Program-made: the position numbers and the translations under genes
Shown: positions 8,214-15,048 of the stretch, piece after piece
How the letters are laid out: every line of letters begins with the position of its first letter
Numbering within the stretch: the first letter of the stretch is position 1
NCBI GenBank assembly: GCA_017161075.1
Contig: CP046174.1
Location: 806,001 to 870,000 of the forward strand
Origin: Erysipelotrichaceae bacterium 66202529
GTDB taxonomy: Bacteria > Bacillota_I > Bacilli_A > Erysipelotrichales > Erysipelotrichaceae
Direction of reading: 5' to 3'
DNA length: 64,000 nucleotides
Notes under the pieces: model-generated
Told to the model about the DNA's origin: nothing
The model's database searches: none
Seen by the model: the letters and a program-made list of their open reading frames with translations, nothing else

Positions 8214-8480
8214 ATGAAAACAACGACAGTATATGAAGAAATCATAGAGCGTGCAAAGGAGATGCAGATCATACAGATGGAGGAGGATCTTCTCGATATC
8301 ATGATGGATCTTGAAAGTGCAGACGAGACGTTCCACGTACGTTGGGATGACTTATTGGCCGCAGATGATTTCAACTTCGCACATGATGTTTGCGGCATCC
8401 GGAATCACATCGTCCGGGATGATTTTCCATCACATGATTTCGGATACTTCGTACCACGTTTTGCGGGAGATAGGACATGA
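8214..8480 (+). CDS. Hypothetical acidic small protein
   Basis: 88 residues, strongly acidic centre (MEEDLLDIMMDLESADE). SD AAGGAGG. Its stop overlaps the next ATG (ATGA), indicating coupled translation. No family recognised. Confidence 0.5.
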   Translation: MKTTTVYEEIIERAKEMQIIQMEEDLLDIMMDLESADETFHVRWDDLLAADDFNFAHDVCGIRNHIVRDDFPSHDFGYFVPRFAGDRT

Positions 8481-8641
8481 TGATCCTGCGGTTAGAATTC
8501 GTACACGAAAGTGAAAGGACGCAGCTCCTAAAGAAGATCCGGGAGGATTATATCATCGTGGAAGAAAGTAAGGTGACCCCTTCCAAAAAGAAAAACAGCA
8601 AGAAGCTGCTGCAATTCATAGAAATAGAGAAACGGGTCTAG
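8477..8641 (+). CDS. 54-residue basic hypothetical protein
   Basis: MMILRLEFVHESERTQLLKK... with a Lys-rich stretch (PSKKKNSKK) near the end. ATGA overlap with the upstream gene. It stops 3 bp before the first 17-bp palindrome, so it closes this operon. Confidence 0.45.
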   Translation: MMILRLEFVHESERTQLLKKIREDYIIVEESKVTPSKKKNSKKLLQFIEIEKRV

Positions 8642-8643
8642 CG

Positions 8644-8660
8644 GTACCACTCACTGGTAC
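8644..8660. promoter_or_regulatory. 17-bp palindrome copy 1 (one mismatch)
   Basis: GTACCACTCACTGGTAC; the consensus has G at position 7. It lies 40 bp before the parA start codon. Candidate ParB site or operator. Confidence 0.75.
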
Positions 8661-8700
8661 AACGAAAACGAAAACAAAAACGTAAAGAGGAGAAACAGAA

Positions 8701-9423
8701 ATGAATAAGATCATCGCAATAACAAACAGAAAAGGCGGCAGTGGAAAGACGACAACTGCTAAGAATCTAGCATATGACCTCACACTGAAAGGTAAGCGGG
8801 TGCTGCTCATCGATCTGGATCCACAGTGCAATGCGACCGAAGGGCTGACGAGTAGAAAGTATAGCCGCACCGTCATTGGGATGCTGGAATGGATGCCGGT
8901 ACGGAAGTGTATCTACAAAACAAGGTTCAAAGATCTGGATATCCTGCCGGGGAATGATTATCTCGCCAGTACAGAGGTACAAGATGATATCTTGATAAAA
9001 CAGGTATTACCGGTCCGAGAGGATTATGATCACATCATCATCGACACATCGCCCTATTTCAATAAGCTCACCGCAGAAATACTTAAGATCAGTGACCTGG
9101 TCATCATCCCTACTTTGCTTGAAGATGATTCAATGAAAGGCGTCATGACGACGATCCGGGAACTGATGGCATTGTTTGGGGAAAGCATCCGCTGCAGGGT
9201 CCTGGCAACGATGGTGGACAGAAGTAAATATGCAGAGAATCTATTCACAGCTTTGAAAGAGGATATCGGATCATTATGCTTCGACACCTATATCCGGGAG
9301 AATCGGATACCGGTCCGAAGAGCAAGGCAGCATCATGCGCCGCTCTCTTATCGCTACCGGTATACATCGAAGGCTGCCAGAGACTACGAAAGGCTCACAA
9401 AAGAAATACTGGAGGTGATATGA
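8701..9423 (+). CDS. parA: ParA-family partition ATPase
   Basis: 240 residues. Deviant Walker A KGGSGKTTT at 11-19, Walker A' LLIDLDPQCNATEG near 36-48, Walker B HIIIDTSPY near 110. Dimerises on ATP and DNA to move ParB-bound DNA. It is followed 1 bp later by the parB start and preceded by a 17-bp palindrome 40 bp upstream, consistent with autoregulation. The absence of an N-terminal HTH makes it the small (type Ib/Soj-like) kind. Confidence 0.88.
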   Translation: MNKIIAITNRKGGSGKTTTAKNLAYDLTLKGKRVLLIDLDPQCNATEGLTSRKYSRTVIGMLEWMPVRKCIYKTRFKDLDILPGNDYLASTEVQDDILIKQVLPVREDYDHIIIDTSPYFNKLTAEILKISDLVIIPTLLEDDSMKGVMTTIRELMALFGESIRCRVLATMVDRSKYAENLFTALKEDIGSLCFDTYIRENRIPVRRARQHHAPLSYRYRYTSKAARDYERLTKEILEVI

Positions 9424-9424
9424 T

Positions 9425-10441
9425 ATGGCGAAAAAAAGCATCCTCGGAGAGTTCATGCAAAGCTCTGCAGGAAAGAAACTGGGCTTTGACAATCACATCA
9501 TGAATATCCATTACACGAAGATAAAGCGACCGCAAAGGAATCGTGAATTGCGAAGGATCGATGAACTGGCCGAAGATATCCGGGAGGACGGTCTGGAAAA
9601 TAACCTTCTGGTACGAAAGATAGAAAATGACAGATACGAAGTAGAACTGATCGGAGGGGAACGCCGATATTCTGCGATCCTGCGGAATATCGAACATGGA
9701 GATATGACCTATGAATATATCCCCTGTAAGGTCTTGACGATGAGCGATATAGACGCACGAAAACGTTTGATTTTGAACAATATGGAAAATGATCCGTTGA
9801 CGAATGCCGAAAAACTGGAAGCTGTCGAGGAACTGAAAGAGATATACAAAGCAAAGAAGGAGGCCGGCGAAAACATCCCGGGGCGTATCCAGGCAATCAT
9901 CGCAAGTGAGATGGGGCTGAAGAAATCCCAGGTAGCCAATTATGAGAAGATCCTGAATCATGCATCAGAGGAAGTCAGAGAAAGCATCCGGAAAGAAGAA
10001 CTACCTCTGGATGCCGCCGCGACACTGGTGGATCTGGATGAAGAAGAACAACGCCGATTTCTAAACGAACATGATACCTACAGTAAGAAAGCGGTGGAGT
10101 CCTACAAAGAAGCAAAGCATGCGGAAGAGCAGCCAATCGAAAAGCAGCTCTATTATGATGAACACGACGAAATCCAAGAAATCGATATAGAGGATGTAGA
10201 TCCAAGGAAGGATACGGAGGATGATGAAGCCTTAGAAAGTGAAGCATGGGACAGCATAACAGATACGATCCCTGTTGAAACGATCGAAGATATCATGACG
10301 GATATCGTCAATAACATGGATAAACTGGAGTCGAAACTCCATGGAGTCGAATTCCGTGATGAATATGCACAGTTTCAAAAGATCCAACGAGAGATCGATA
10401 CATTGATGAAAGGATTAGGTCTGGTCTGTGAAGAGGCGTAA
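9425..10441 (+). CDS. parB: ParB/Spo0J-family DNA-binding protein
   Basis: 338 residues. The N-terminal ParB nuclease-like fold has RNRELRRIDELAEDIREDG and ELIGGERRYSAI (GERR nucleotide-binding motif near 78-81). The middle contains a KorB/Spo0J-type helix-turn-helix region (MGLKKSQVANYEKILNHASEE, about 160-180). The C-terminus is very acidic (about 230-300). It should bind a centromere palindrome and spread or slide along DNA. The ten GTACCAGT-type palindromes in the element are the obvious candidate ligands, as they do not match chromosomal parS (TGTTTCACGTGAAACA). Confidence 0.85.
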   Translation: MAKKSILGEFMQSSAGKKLGFDNHIMNIHYTKIKRPQRNRELRRIDELAEDIREDGLENNLLVRKIENDRYEVELIGGERRYSAILRNIEHGDMTYEYIPCKVLTMSDIDARKRLILNNMENDPLTNAEKLEAVEELKEIYKAKKEAGENIPGRIQAIIASEMGLKKSQVANYEKILNHASEEVRESIRKEELPLDAAATLVDLDEEEQRRFLNEHDTYSKKAVESYKEAKHAEEQPIEKQLYYDEHDEIQEIDIEDVDPRKDTEDDEALESEAWDSITDTIPVETIEDIMTDIVNNMDKLESKLHGVEFRDEYAQFQKIQREIDTLMKGLGLVCEEA

Positions 10442-10454
10442 TTCCTATATCTTT

Positions 10455-10471
10455 GTACCAGTGACTGGTAC
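10455..10471. promoter_or_regulatory. 17-bp palindrome copy 2
   Basis: GTACCAGTGACTGGTAC, perfect. It lies 14 bp after the parB stop and 38 bp before the next start codon. Confidence 0.8.
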
Positions 10472-10509
10472 AAGGTCGTGCACAACATGGGGACACATAA
10501 GGAGGAGAA

Positions 10510-11070
10510 ATGAAAAATCGCAGAACGGATATATCCTGCAGGATAAAAAAAGCAATCGTAAGTGTAGCGATCGATGTGGCCACGATCATACGAGAGCTAT
10601 ACGCAGTGGACCGAAAAGAGCTGATCGCTCAGATATCTGAAAGGAAAAGAAGAAACTATGAAGTTGCTTTGCATATGGTCAACATAAGCAAAACGATCGC
10701 ACACCTTGCGATGAATTATCTGCTCATGAAGATCATGTGGCAGATCGTCATGGACCCACCATTCGGCAAAGAAACGTACATGTTCTCATTCGAAGTCTGT
10801 CGTGCGTTGTTTGTTTGCTTCACGGTGATCATCGCCTTGATAGAATGCACGAAGTGGATGTGTACAAAGAAATCTACCAATATAGATAAATACCTTCGTA
10901 TGCTCCCCTATCTGCCGATCAGTGGTGTCGTATATCTATTCATAGCAGATATCGGAAACATAGATATCCTTTATCATATATTCCTTATCTTCCTTCTATT
11001 TTCGATATGTAAATCTCTGTCGAAAGCTATGGAACCTATCGTTTATCCATATTCCTCTATATCTCAGTAA
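10510..11070 (+). CDS. Polytopic membrane protein, unknown function
   Basis: 186 residues. Cytoplasmic-type basic N-terminus, then four likely membrane segments (about 62-76, 95-114, 131-146, 152-168). SD AAGGAGGAG. Alone between two palindromes, so probably its own transcript. No family recognised. Confidence 0.55.
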   Translation: MKNRRTDISCRIKKAIVSVAIDVATIIRELYAVDRKELIAQISERKRRNYEVALHMVNISKTIAHLAMNYLLMKIMWQIVMDPPFGKETYMFSFEVCRALFVCFTVIIALIECTKWMCTKKSTNIDKYLRMLPYLPISGVVYLFIADIGNIDILYHIFLIFLLFSICKSLSKAMEPIVYPYSSISQ

Positions 11071-11087
11071 ACAACGAAAGATCAAGT

Positions 11088-11104
11088 GTACCAGTGACTG
11101 GTAC
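11088..11104. promoter_or_regulatory. 17-bp palindrome copy 3
   Basis: GTACCAGTGACTGGTAC, perfect, 23 bp before a small reading frame (11128). Confidence 0.8.
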
Positions 11105-11127
11105 AGCAAAGAAAGGAGTACGTGCAT

Positions 11128-11253
11128 ATGATATTTTGGAAAAGATTCTATATCGTAAGGGAAACAAAAAGGCTCATGTCTACTCTGCCTATCACGAAAA
11201 CACCTGTTTCTTATTTGTATTTTCAAATGGAGAGGATAGGATTGTCATTATAA
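11128..11253 (+). CDS. Possible 41-residue basic peptide
   Basis: MIFWKRFYIVRETKRLMSTL..., with SD GAAAGGAG 7-9 bp upstream. It sits exactly between palindromes 3 and 4. Support is only the SD and the position. Confidence 0.3.
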   Translation: MIFWKRFYIVRETKRLMSTLPITKTPVSYLYFQMERIGLSL

Positions 11254-11255
11254 AC

Positions 11256-11272
11256 GTACCAGTCACTGGTAC
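11256..11272. promoter_or_regulatory. 17-bp palindrome copy 4
   Basis: GTACCAGTCACTGGTAC (central base C, so the reverse orientation of copies 2 and 3). It touches the terminator of toxin module A. Confidence 0.8.
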
Positions 11273-11300
11273 AAAAAAATCTGCTGTTGCAGTCGGCAGA
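11273..11300 (-). terminator. Terminator of toxin module A message
   Basis: On the minus strand TCTGC...GCAGA is followed by seven T. The same bases form the 3' fold-back arm. Confidence 0.6.
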
Positions 11301-11529
11301 GAATCACCATAGCCTCATCTTCTGTAAAATAAGTGCTATGGAAATGGACAGAGCCTCAACGTGAATCATTACTACCGAGATTATAAATCTTTATAAGATT
11401 TATAAATCGCGAGAATACTAGAAACTATTGTTAAGATCTTAATTATGTAATCAAAATATTCCATAATCATCGGCTCCTTTCTACAGGAGACGATATCTGT
11501 CCAGATTCCCTACCGACTGTAACAGCAGA
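11280..11529 (-). repeat. Fold-back arms of toxin module A
   Basis: Arms 11280-11296 and 11513-11529 are complementary over 16 of 17 bases. On the minus strand the first arm is near the message 5' end and the second in its terminator, so the transcript can close on itself, as hok and fst messages do. Within it, CTCCT and AGGAG (around 11471-11489) form a hairpin that hides the Shine-Dalgarno. Confidence 0.65.
11381..11470 (-). CDS. Type I toxin-like small hydrophobic peptide (module A)
   Basis: 29 residues: starts MIMEYFDYIIKIL, then a hydrophobic span (TIVSSILAIY), and ends in KSYKDL. One membrane helix with a charged tail is the form of Fst/Ldr-type toxins. SD AAAGGAG lies 4 bp before the ATG and is the 3' half of a CTCCT/AGGAG hairpin, so translation should need unfolding. 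The start could also be the ATG at 11464. A perfect 8-bp inverted repeat ATGAACAA/TTGTTCAT (11531-11550) separates it from the divergent Xre gene and is a likely operator. Assignment is by architecture, not by homology search. Confidence 0.6.
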   Translation of the reverse strand: MIMEYFDYIIKILTIVSSILAIYKSYKDL

Positions 11530-11530
11530 A

Positions 11531-11562
11531 ATGAACAATTACTTGTTCATTAAGAAAGTATA
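11531..11562. promoter_or_regulatory. Divergent control region between toxin A and the Xre gene
   Basis: ATGAACAA (11531-11538) and TTGTTCAT (11543-11550) form a perfect operator-like inverted repeat. On the minus strand an extended -10, TGATATACT, covers 11557-11565, placing a toxin start point near the repeat. Confidence 0.45.
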
Positions 11563-11584
11563 TCATGGAAAGTGAGGATTTTAA

Positions 11585-11809
11585 ATGTATTTACAAAAAA
11601 ACTTCAATTATTTAAAAAAGAAAAATAATCTTACTTATCGAGATATCAGATCATTCCTCAAATGTGGTACAGAAACGATAAATATAGTAAGTAATGGTGA
11701 TCAAAATAATGTGCGTATCGAGATAGTAGTAAAACTTGCTGAATTGTTAAATGTAAGTCTAGATGAATTGGTTAAAATAGATCTTGAAGATCTAGAGAAA
11801 AATACATAA
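11585..11809 (+). CDS. Xre-family small regulator (module A)
   Basis: 74 residues, all of it one Cro/C1-type HTH: NLTYRDIRSFLKCGTETINIV as the HTH core and IEIVVKLAELLNVSLDELV as the following helices. Divergent from the toxin A peptide and paralogous to the product of 12157-12372. Likely represses the shared control region with the ATGAACAA repeat. GTGAGG precedes the ATG. Confidence 0.75.
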   Translation: MYLQKNFNYLKKKNNLTYRDIRSFLKCGTETINIVSNGDQNNVRIEIVVKLAELLNVSLDELVKIDLEDLEKNT

Positions 11810-11819
11810 TTCAAAATAT

Positions 11820-11836
11820 GTACCAGTGAGTGGTAC
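11820..11836. promoter_or_regulatory. 17-bp palindrome copy 5 (one mismatch)
   Basis: GTACCAGTGAGTGGTAC; it abuts the terminator of toxin module B, exactly as copy 4 does in module A. Confidence 0.75.
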
Positions 11837-11863
11837 AAAAAATCTGTTGTAGAAGCCGACAGA
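11837..11863 (-). terminator. Terminator of toxin module B message
   Basis: Minus-strand TCTGT...ACAGA followed by six T. Confidence 0.5.
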
Positions 11864-12106
11864 GGAACGATTACAGTCTGTACATCTCAAGGATTTTGAG
11901 ATAAGAACTGTAATTTGAACTGATACTTATGAAAACCAAAAAACTAATATGAATCATATCTTACTTCTTAGAAATTTTATATAACTCAATAAGAGTCCTG
12001 ATAATCAATAAGATTATATTTACAAAATTAAAAATTCCATAAACATCATCTCCTTTCTACTAGGAGATGACATCAGTTCCGTTTCTCTGCCGGCTTCTAC
12101 AACAGA
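11843..12106 (-). repeat. Fold-back arms of toxin module B
   Basis: Arms 11843-11864 and 12085-12106 are complementary over 21 of 22 bases. ATCTCCT and AGGAGAT (around 12047-12067) form an internal hairpin that hides the SD. The layout is the same as module A, so the two modules are tandem duplicates that have diverged. Confidence 0.65.
11961..12040 (-). pseudogene. Frameshifted type I toxin-like peptide (module B)
   Basis: After SD AAAGGAG and ATG GAA the frame stops after six residues (MEFLIL). A one-base shift in the T-rich start opens a frame reading FVNIILLIIRTLIELYKIS then two Lys, which is toxin-like. The upstream hairpin, SD and arms are preserved, so this is either a decayed toxin or one that depends on frameshifting. 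Confidence 0.5.
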
Positions 12107-12156
12107 TCATAGTCGTGTAATTCGCTACAGCTTTCAAAACAGAAAGGATGAGTATG

Positions 12157-12372
12157 ATGTATCTACAAAAAAATTTTAATTATCTAAAATTTAGAGAAGA
12201 TCTATCCTTTAGAAAAATTGCAAAAGAAACAGGTATCAACACGAATACGCTTCAGATATTATCTAAGAAACATGATGAGAATATGAGGATAGAAGTAGTT
12301 TTGAAGCTCGCTGATTTCTTTCAGGTATCGTTAGATGAATTCGTAAAAAAGGATCTAACGACGAATTTCTAA
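12157..12372 (+). CDS. Xre-family small regulator (module B)
   Basis: Paralogue of the 11585 product (shares the start MYLQKNFNYLK and the tail VVLKLADFFQVSLDEFV). The HTH core is SFRKIAKETGINTNTLQIL. I start it at 12157 because AAAGG is then 9 bp upstream and the N-terminus matches the paralogue; ATGs at 12148 and 12154 are alternatives. It stays intact although its toxin partner is frameshifted. Confidence 0.72.
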   Translation: MYLQKNFNYLKFREDLSFRKIAKETGINTNTLQILSKKHDENMRIEVVLKLADFFQVSLDEFVKKDLTTNF

Positions 12373-12378
12373 GAGGAT

Positions 12379-12395
12379 GTACCAGTGAGTGGTAC
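12379..12395. promoter_or_regulatory. 17-bp palindrome copy 6 (one mismatch)
   Basis: GTACCAGTGAGTGGTAC, 52 bp before the start codon at 12448. Confidence 0.75.
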
Positions 12396-12447
12396 AGGAA
12401 CGTATATCGGTTTTTATAGATGAGGTTACAGTGAAAGGAGGAATCAC

Positions 12448-12837
12448 ATGAGGATCGAAACCTATACAGAATTATCAAAAGCATTACCAAATGCAAAGAT
12501 GTGCTATGAACAACTGCCTGTTGAAGAAATCGATAAGGAAATGCTGGCACCATTCGTATGTTTGATACAAGCGTGTGAACACGTCTTTGAAGAGGAAATG
12601 ACACGCAGGGAGAAGCAGCGTATCGGAATACAGAACGCGCAGCAGAATGGTGTCCATTCTGGGCGGCCTGCAATCCGCTGTAGTAAGAAATTCCTGAAGC
12701 TTGCATATCTGCAATCTAAAAATAAAATAACAGCAACAGATGCTGCTGAACAGTTACATATATCTCTATCTACCTATTATAAGCTACGGCGTAAATATCA
12801 TAAGGAGATAGGTAAATGGAAGAAGCAAGAAGTCTGA
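12448..12837 (+). CDS. Resolvase-derived DNA-binding protein lacking the catalytic domain
   Basis: 129 residues. From about residue 45 it matches the C-terminal half of serine resolvases: a long helix (EHVFEEEMTRREKQRIGIQ...GVHSGRP) followed by a Hin-type HTH (ITATDAAEQLHISLSTYYKLRRKY). The N-terminal 45 residues lack the catalytic Ser/Arg motifs, so it cannot recombine DNA. Probably a regulator that reuses a resolvase DNA-binding module. SD AAAGGAGG. Confidence 0.7.
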   Translation: MRIETYTELSKALPNAKMCYEQLPVEEIDKEMLAPFVCLIQACEHVFEEEMTRREKQRIGIQNAQQNGVHSGRPAIRCSKKFLKLAYLQSKNKITATDAAEQLHISLSTYYKLRRKYHKEIGKWKKQEV

Positions 12838-12929
12838 TCATATTTCTGGTCATCAATCTATCTGCCTTCCTCTGTTATCTGCTAGGAAAAGCAGATACGG
12901 AGAAGCGTAGCCACCACGAAGGAGAGTAA
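12816..12929 (+). CDS. 37-residue single-span membrane peptide
   Basis: MEEARSLIIFLVINLSAFLC..., one membrane segment then a charged tail (KADTEKRSHHEGE). Good SD AAGGAGA. Overlaps the preceding gene by 22 bp. It could be a further toxin-like peptide or an accessory. Confidence 0.45.
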   Translation: MEEARSLIIFLVINLSAFLCYLLGKADTEKRSHHEGE

Positions 12930-12931
12930 GT

Positions 12932-13186
12932 AAAAAACTCATATAGACTCTGTTATATGAGTGAGAATTAGCTGAAACTTATACCCTCTAGTCGATGACA
13001 GAATCAGAACAGGCAAAATCGACGATCTGTCACCGACTGCAGGATATAAGGTCTGCATATGTACCCTGAAGTGGACGGTAGAGAGTTAAGGGAGAAATGT
13101 AATCATAAATCTAATCATGGTATATGGATGACTTTGCTTAGATAATCAACTCTCTACCGCCAGCTACAGGATAGGAAATATGAAAC
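12932..13186 (-). ncRNA. Structured non-coding RNA C (minus strand)
   Basis: An extended -10 TGCTATAAT (complement of 13193-13201) sets a start near 13186. The transcript holds a hairpin of arms 13148-13170 and 13065-13087 (19 of 23 paired), a second of arms 13026-13050 and 12978-13002 (21 of 25), and a terminator with stem ACTCATATA/TATATGAGT at 12937-12961 followed by six T. The 5' arm resembles the 5' arms of toxin modules A and B, but no SD-preceded toxin frame is present. Candidate antitoxin-like or regulatory RNA. Confidence 0.55.
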
Positions 13187-13300
13187 AATAAGATTATAGC
13201 ACATGAAATACGGTAGTGTGTGAATACATATACGTTAATAGAAAAAAAGAAGTATATGTACAATGTTTTATCGATTTATACAATCATCATGTAAAAAAAT

Positions 13301-13317
13301 GTACCAGTGACTGGTAC
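13301..13317. promoter_or_regulatory. 17-bp palindrome copy 7
   Basis: GTACCAGTGACTGGTAC, perfect; lies about 100 bp upstream of the ncRNA C promoter, in non-coding DNA. Confidence 0.8.
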
Positions 13318-13473
13318 ATTCGGACATTCATATGAAAAGGTGTCATGAGCCATATCTCGGCATAAACATAGGAATCAACATACGGAGCGGAGAAAATCAT
13401 GCTAATGTTCCCGGAATACATCATCGTTCTCGGAAACAGATGAAATTGTGAAAATCAGTCAGTACTGTAAAAA

Positions 13474-13605
13474 GTCGAGATTCTTTTCCTCAATATCCCA
13501 TCTTCTGGACGATCGTAGAAACATGAGAGTAAAATGTAATAAAGAAGTTCTACTGTATGCATGGATCAGGCCTCTACGATCGGCTACAAGGTGGGATACG
13601 ACCTG
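13474..13605 (-). ncRNA. Structured non-coding RNA D (minus strand)
   Basis: The extended -10 TGTTATAAT (complement of 13612-13620) sets a start near 13605. Arms 13574-13598 and 13494-13518 pair over 21 of 25 bases. A weak terminator (TTGAG/CTCGA, then TTTTT) follows near 13474. Its 5' arm shares a GTAG-CGG-TAG pattern with ncRNA C and the toxin modules. A 35-residue frame exists within it but has no SD. Confidence 0.45.
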
Positions 13606-13657
13606 CTTATAATTATAACAGATAGGAAAGAAAAAGCTAGAATAATGCAAGGCAATC

Positions 13658-13674
13658 GTACCAGTCACTGGTAC
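13658..13674. promoter_or_regulatory. 17-bp palindrome copy 8
   Basis: GTACCAGTCACTGGTAC, perfect with central C; 40 bp upstream of the ncRNA D promoter. Confidence 0.8.
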
Positions 13675-13756
13675 ATGATAGGCGCAAGTGAAAATGATAC
13701 ATTTGGTCAACAAATAGGAATTTAATATAAAAAGAGATATCGAAGGGTATATGTAA

Positions 13757-13785
13757 TTGTTATCACCTTACGATAGTGATATACT
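13757..13785 (+). promoter_or_regulatory. Promoter of the surface-protein operon
   Basis: TTGTTA (13757-13762), a 17-bp spacer, TATACT (13780-13785), 31 bp before the lipoprotein start. Confidence 0.65.
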
Positions 13786-13816
13786 AAGAATAGATAAAAA
13801 GTGGAGGGAAACTATT

Positions 13817-14824
13817 ATGAAGAAATTACTAAGTATCGCTGCAGTGGCAGCACTCGTATTGACAGGATGTAGTAAAAAGCTAGAGGTAAAGATAACAGAC
13901 AAGCTGACTGTGGAATATGGCGATAAGCTCGACAACAATAAACTCTTTGACGCAAAAAAATCTGATAAAAATATCAAAGTAGATAAAGTACAGGATTTTA
14001 ATGCGAAGAAACTCGGAGACCAGACACTGAAGGTCACATTCAGTAATGGAGATAAGACTATAGAAAAGGAAATCAAGGTCACAGTTAAAGATACGAAGAA
14101 ACCTGAAATTGTACTGAAGAAGGATAATGTCACGATCACTGCAGGTGATAAGCTTGATCTGAAAGACAATGTTAAATCAGTAAAGGATCCTATAGATGGT
14201 ACTCTGAAATACAGCGATAAAGAAACGAAAAAATCTGGCTACTACATTGATAAAGGAAAATTAAACACAAAGAAAGCCGGAACTTACGAAGTCATTGTAA
14301 AAGCATTTGATGTGAACGGAAACAAGACGGAGAAGAAATTCAAAGTCATCGTAAAGGAAAAAGAAAAGGCAACTACGGAAGGACAGAAATCTGAAGCAGC
14401 CCAGAATAACAATAATGCTGGACAACGATCAGAGACATCCTCTCCATCTACAGGTAATCAAAATGCAGGGACAAGTGGAGGACAAGGAAGCAGCACTGCG
14501 AATACCGGAAGCTCCCACGGTTCCAATGGAGCACAGAGTTCCGCTCCTTCCCAGGCAAAGCCGTCAACACCTGCTCCAGCACCTTCAGCTCCGCATATCA
14601 CATATGATGGTAGAAAGCAAGGTTTACCTATCTCTATGCAATCACCGATATTTGACACACAAGAGGAAGCAAATAATTGGGCGTTTGAAATATATAATTC
14701 GTCCGATGAAAATAGTCCTTATTTTGGGTTAGGTTACAGCACATGCAATATAAGCTATGTAGAAGGATATGAAGAAAACGTATTCAAAGATCCAAATCCA
14801 AAGTGGAGTGTATATTGGTATTAA
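13817..14824 (+). CDS. Surface lipoprotein with Ig-like repeats
   Basis: 335 residues. Signal peptide with lipobox LTGC (Cys about 18), then two bacterial Ig-like/DUF5011-type beta domains (about 20-95 and 98-185, each ending in KEIKVTVKD or KKFKVIVKE), a Ser/Gly/Pro/Gln-rich stalk (about 195-270), and a C-terminal domain of about 65 residues with NISYVEGYEEN. The domain plan parallels the 21173 product (Ig repeats, Pro-rich stalk, small C-terminal domain). Start at 13817 from GGAGGGAA. Likely displayed on the cell surface; ligand unknown. Confidence 0.75.
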   Translation: MKKLLSIAAVAALVLTGCSKKLEVKITDKLTVEYGDKLDNNKLFDAKKSDKNIKVDKVQDFNAKKLGDQTLKVTFSNGDKTIEKEIKVTVKDTKKPEIVLKKDNVTITAGDKLDLKDNVKSVKDPIDGTLKYSDKETKKSGYYIDKGKLNTKKAGTYEVIVKAFDVNGNKTEKKFKVIVKEKEKATTEGQKSEAAQNNNNAGQRSETSSPSTGNQNAGTSGGQGSSTANTGSSHGSNGAQSSAPSQAKPSTPAPAPSAPHITYDGRKQGLPISMQSPIFDTQEEANNWAFEIYNSSDENSPYFGLGYSTCNISYVEGYEENVFKDPNPKWSVYWY

Positions 14825-14831
14825 ATAATGT

Positions 14832-14858
14832 AGAAGCGAAAATATCGCTTCTTTTTTG
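14832..14858 (+). terminator. Terminator after the lipoprotein gene
   Basis: Stem AGAAGCGA/TCGCTTCT, then a T run. Confidence 0.8.
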
Positions 14859-14871
14859 TTAATAGAAAATC

Positions 14872-14899
14872 AAGACGGACAGAGGTTCGTCTTTTTTTA
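14872..14899 (+). terminator. Second terminator-like hairpin
   Basis: AAGACG/CGTCTT followed by T7. Two hairpins in tandem insulate the pilus operon from the lipoprotein gene. Confidence 0.6.
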
Positions 14900-14913
14900 T
14901 TGGAGGTGACCAT

Positions 14914-14961
14914 ATGAATTACTACAAGGTAAGATATGGCTCGCAGCTGCTCGCAGCGTAA
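14914..14961 (+). CDS. Possible 15-residue leader peptide
   Basis: MNYYKVRYGSQLLAA with a strong SD (TGGAGG). Too short to judge; it may be a leader in front of the adhesin operon or chance. Confidence 0.2.
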   Translation: MNYYKVRYGSQLLAA

Positions 14962-15048
14962 GGCGAATACAGGAAAAGGTTTCGTACATGACATTGTATG
15001 AGTAATGCCTATATCAAAAATGTGTGAAAATTTATGGAGGAAAACAAG

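Noticed and set aside
11094..11312. 72-residue frame beginning inside palindrome 3 and running through palindrome 4
   Set aside because: Its start codon is part of the palindrome, both palindromes would be coding (VTGT/MTGT), and a shorter frame with a good SD fits better.
11256..13674. Could the repeated arms and palindromes be a CRISPR array?
   Set aside because: Repeats are inverted, of different sequence, and not regularly spaced; no cas genes are present.
13459..13713. 84-residue minus-strand frame across ncRNA D
   Set aside because: It runs through palindrome 8 and the hairpin arms and has no SD.
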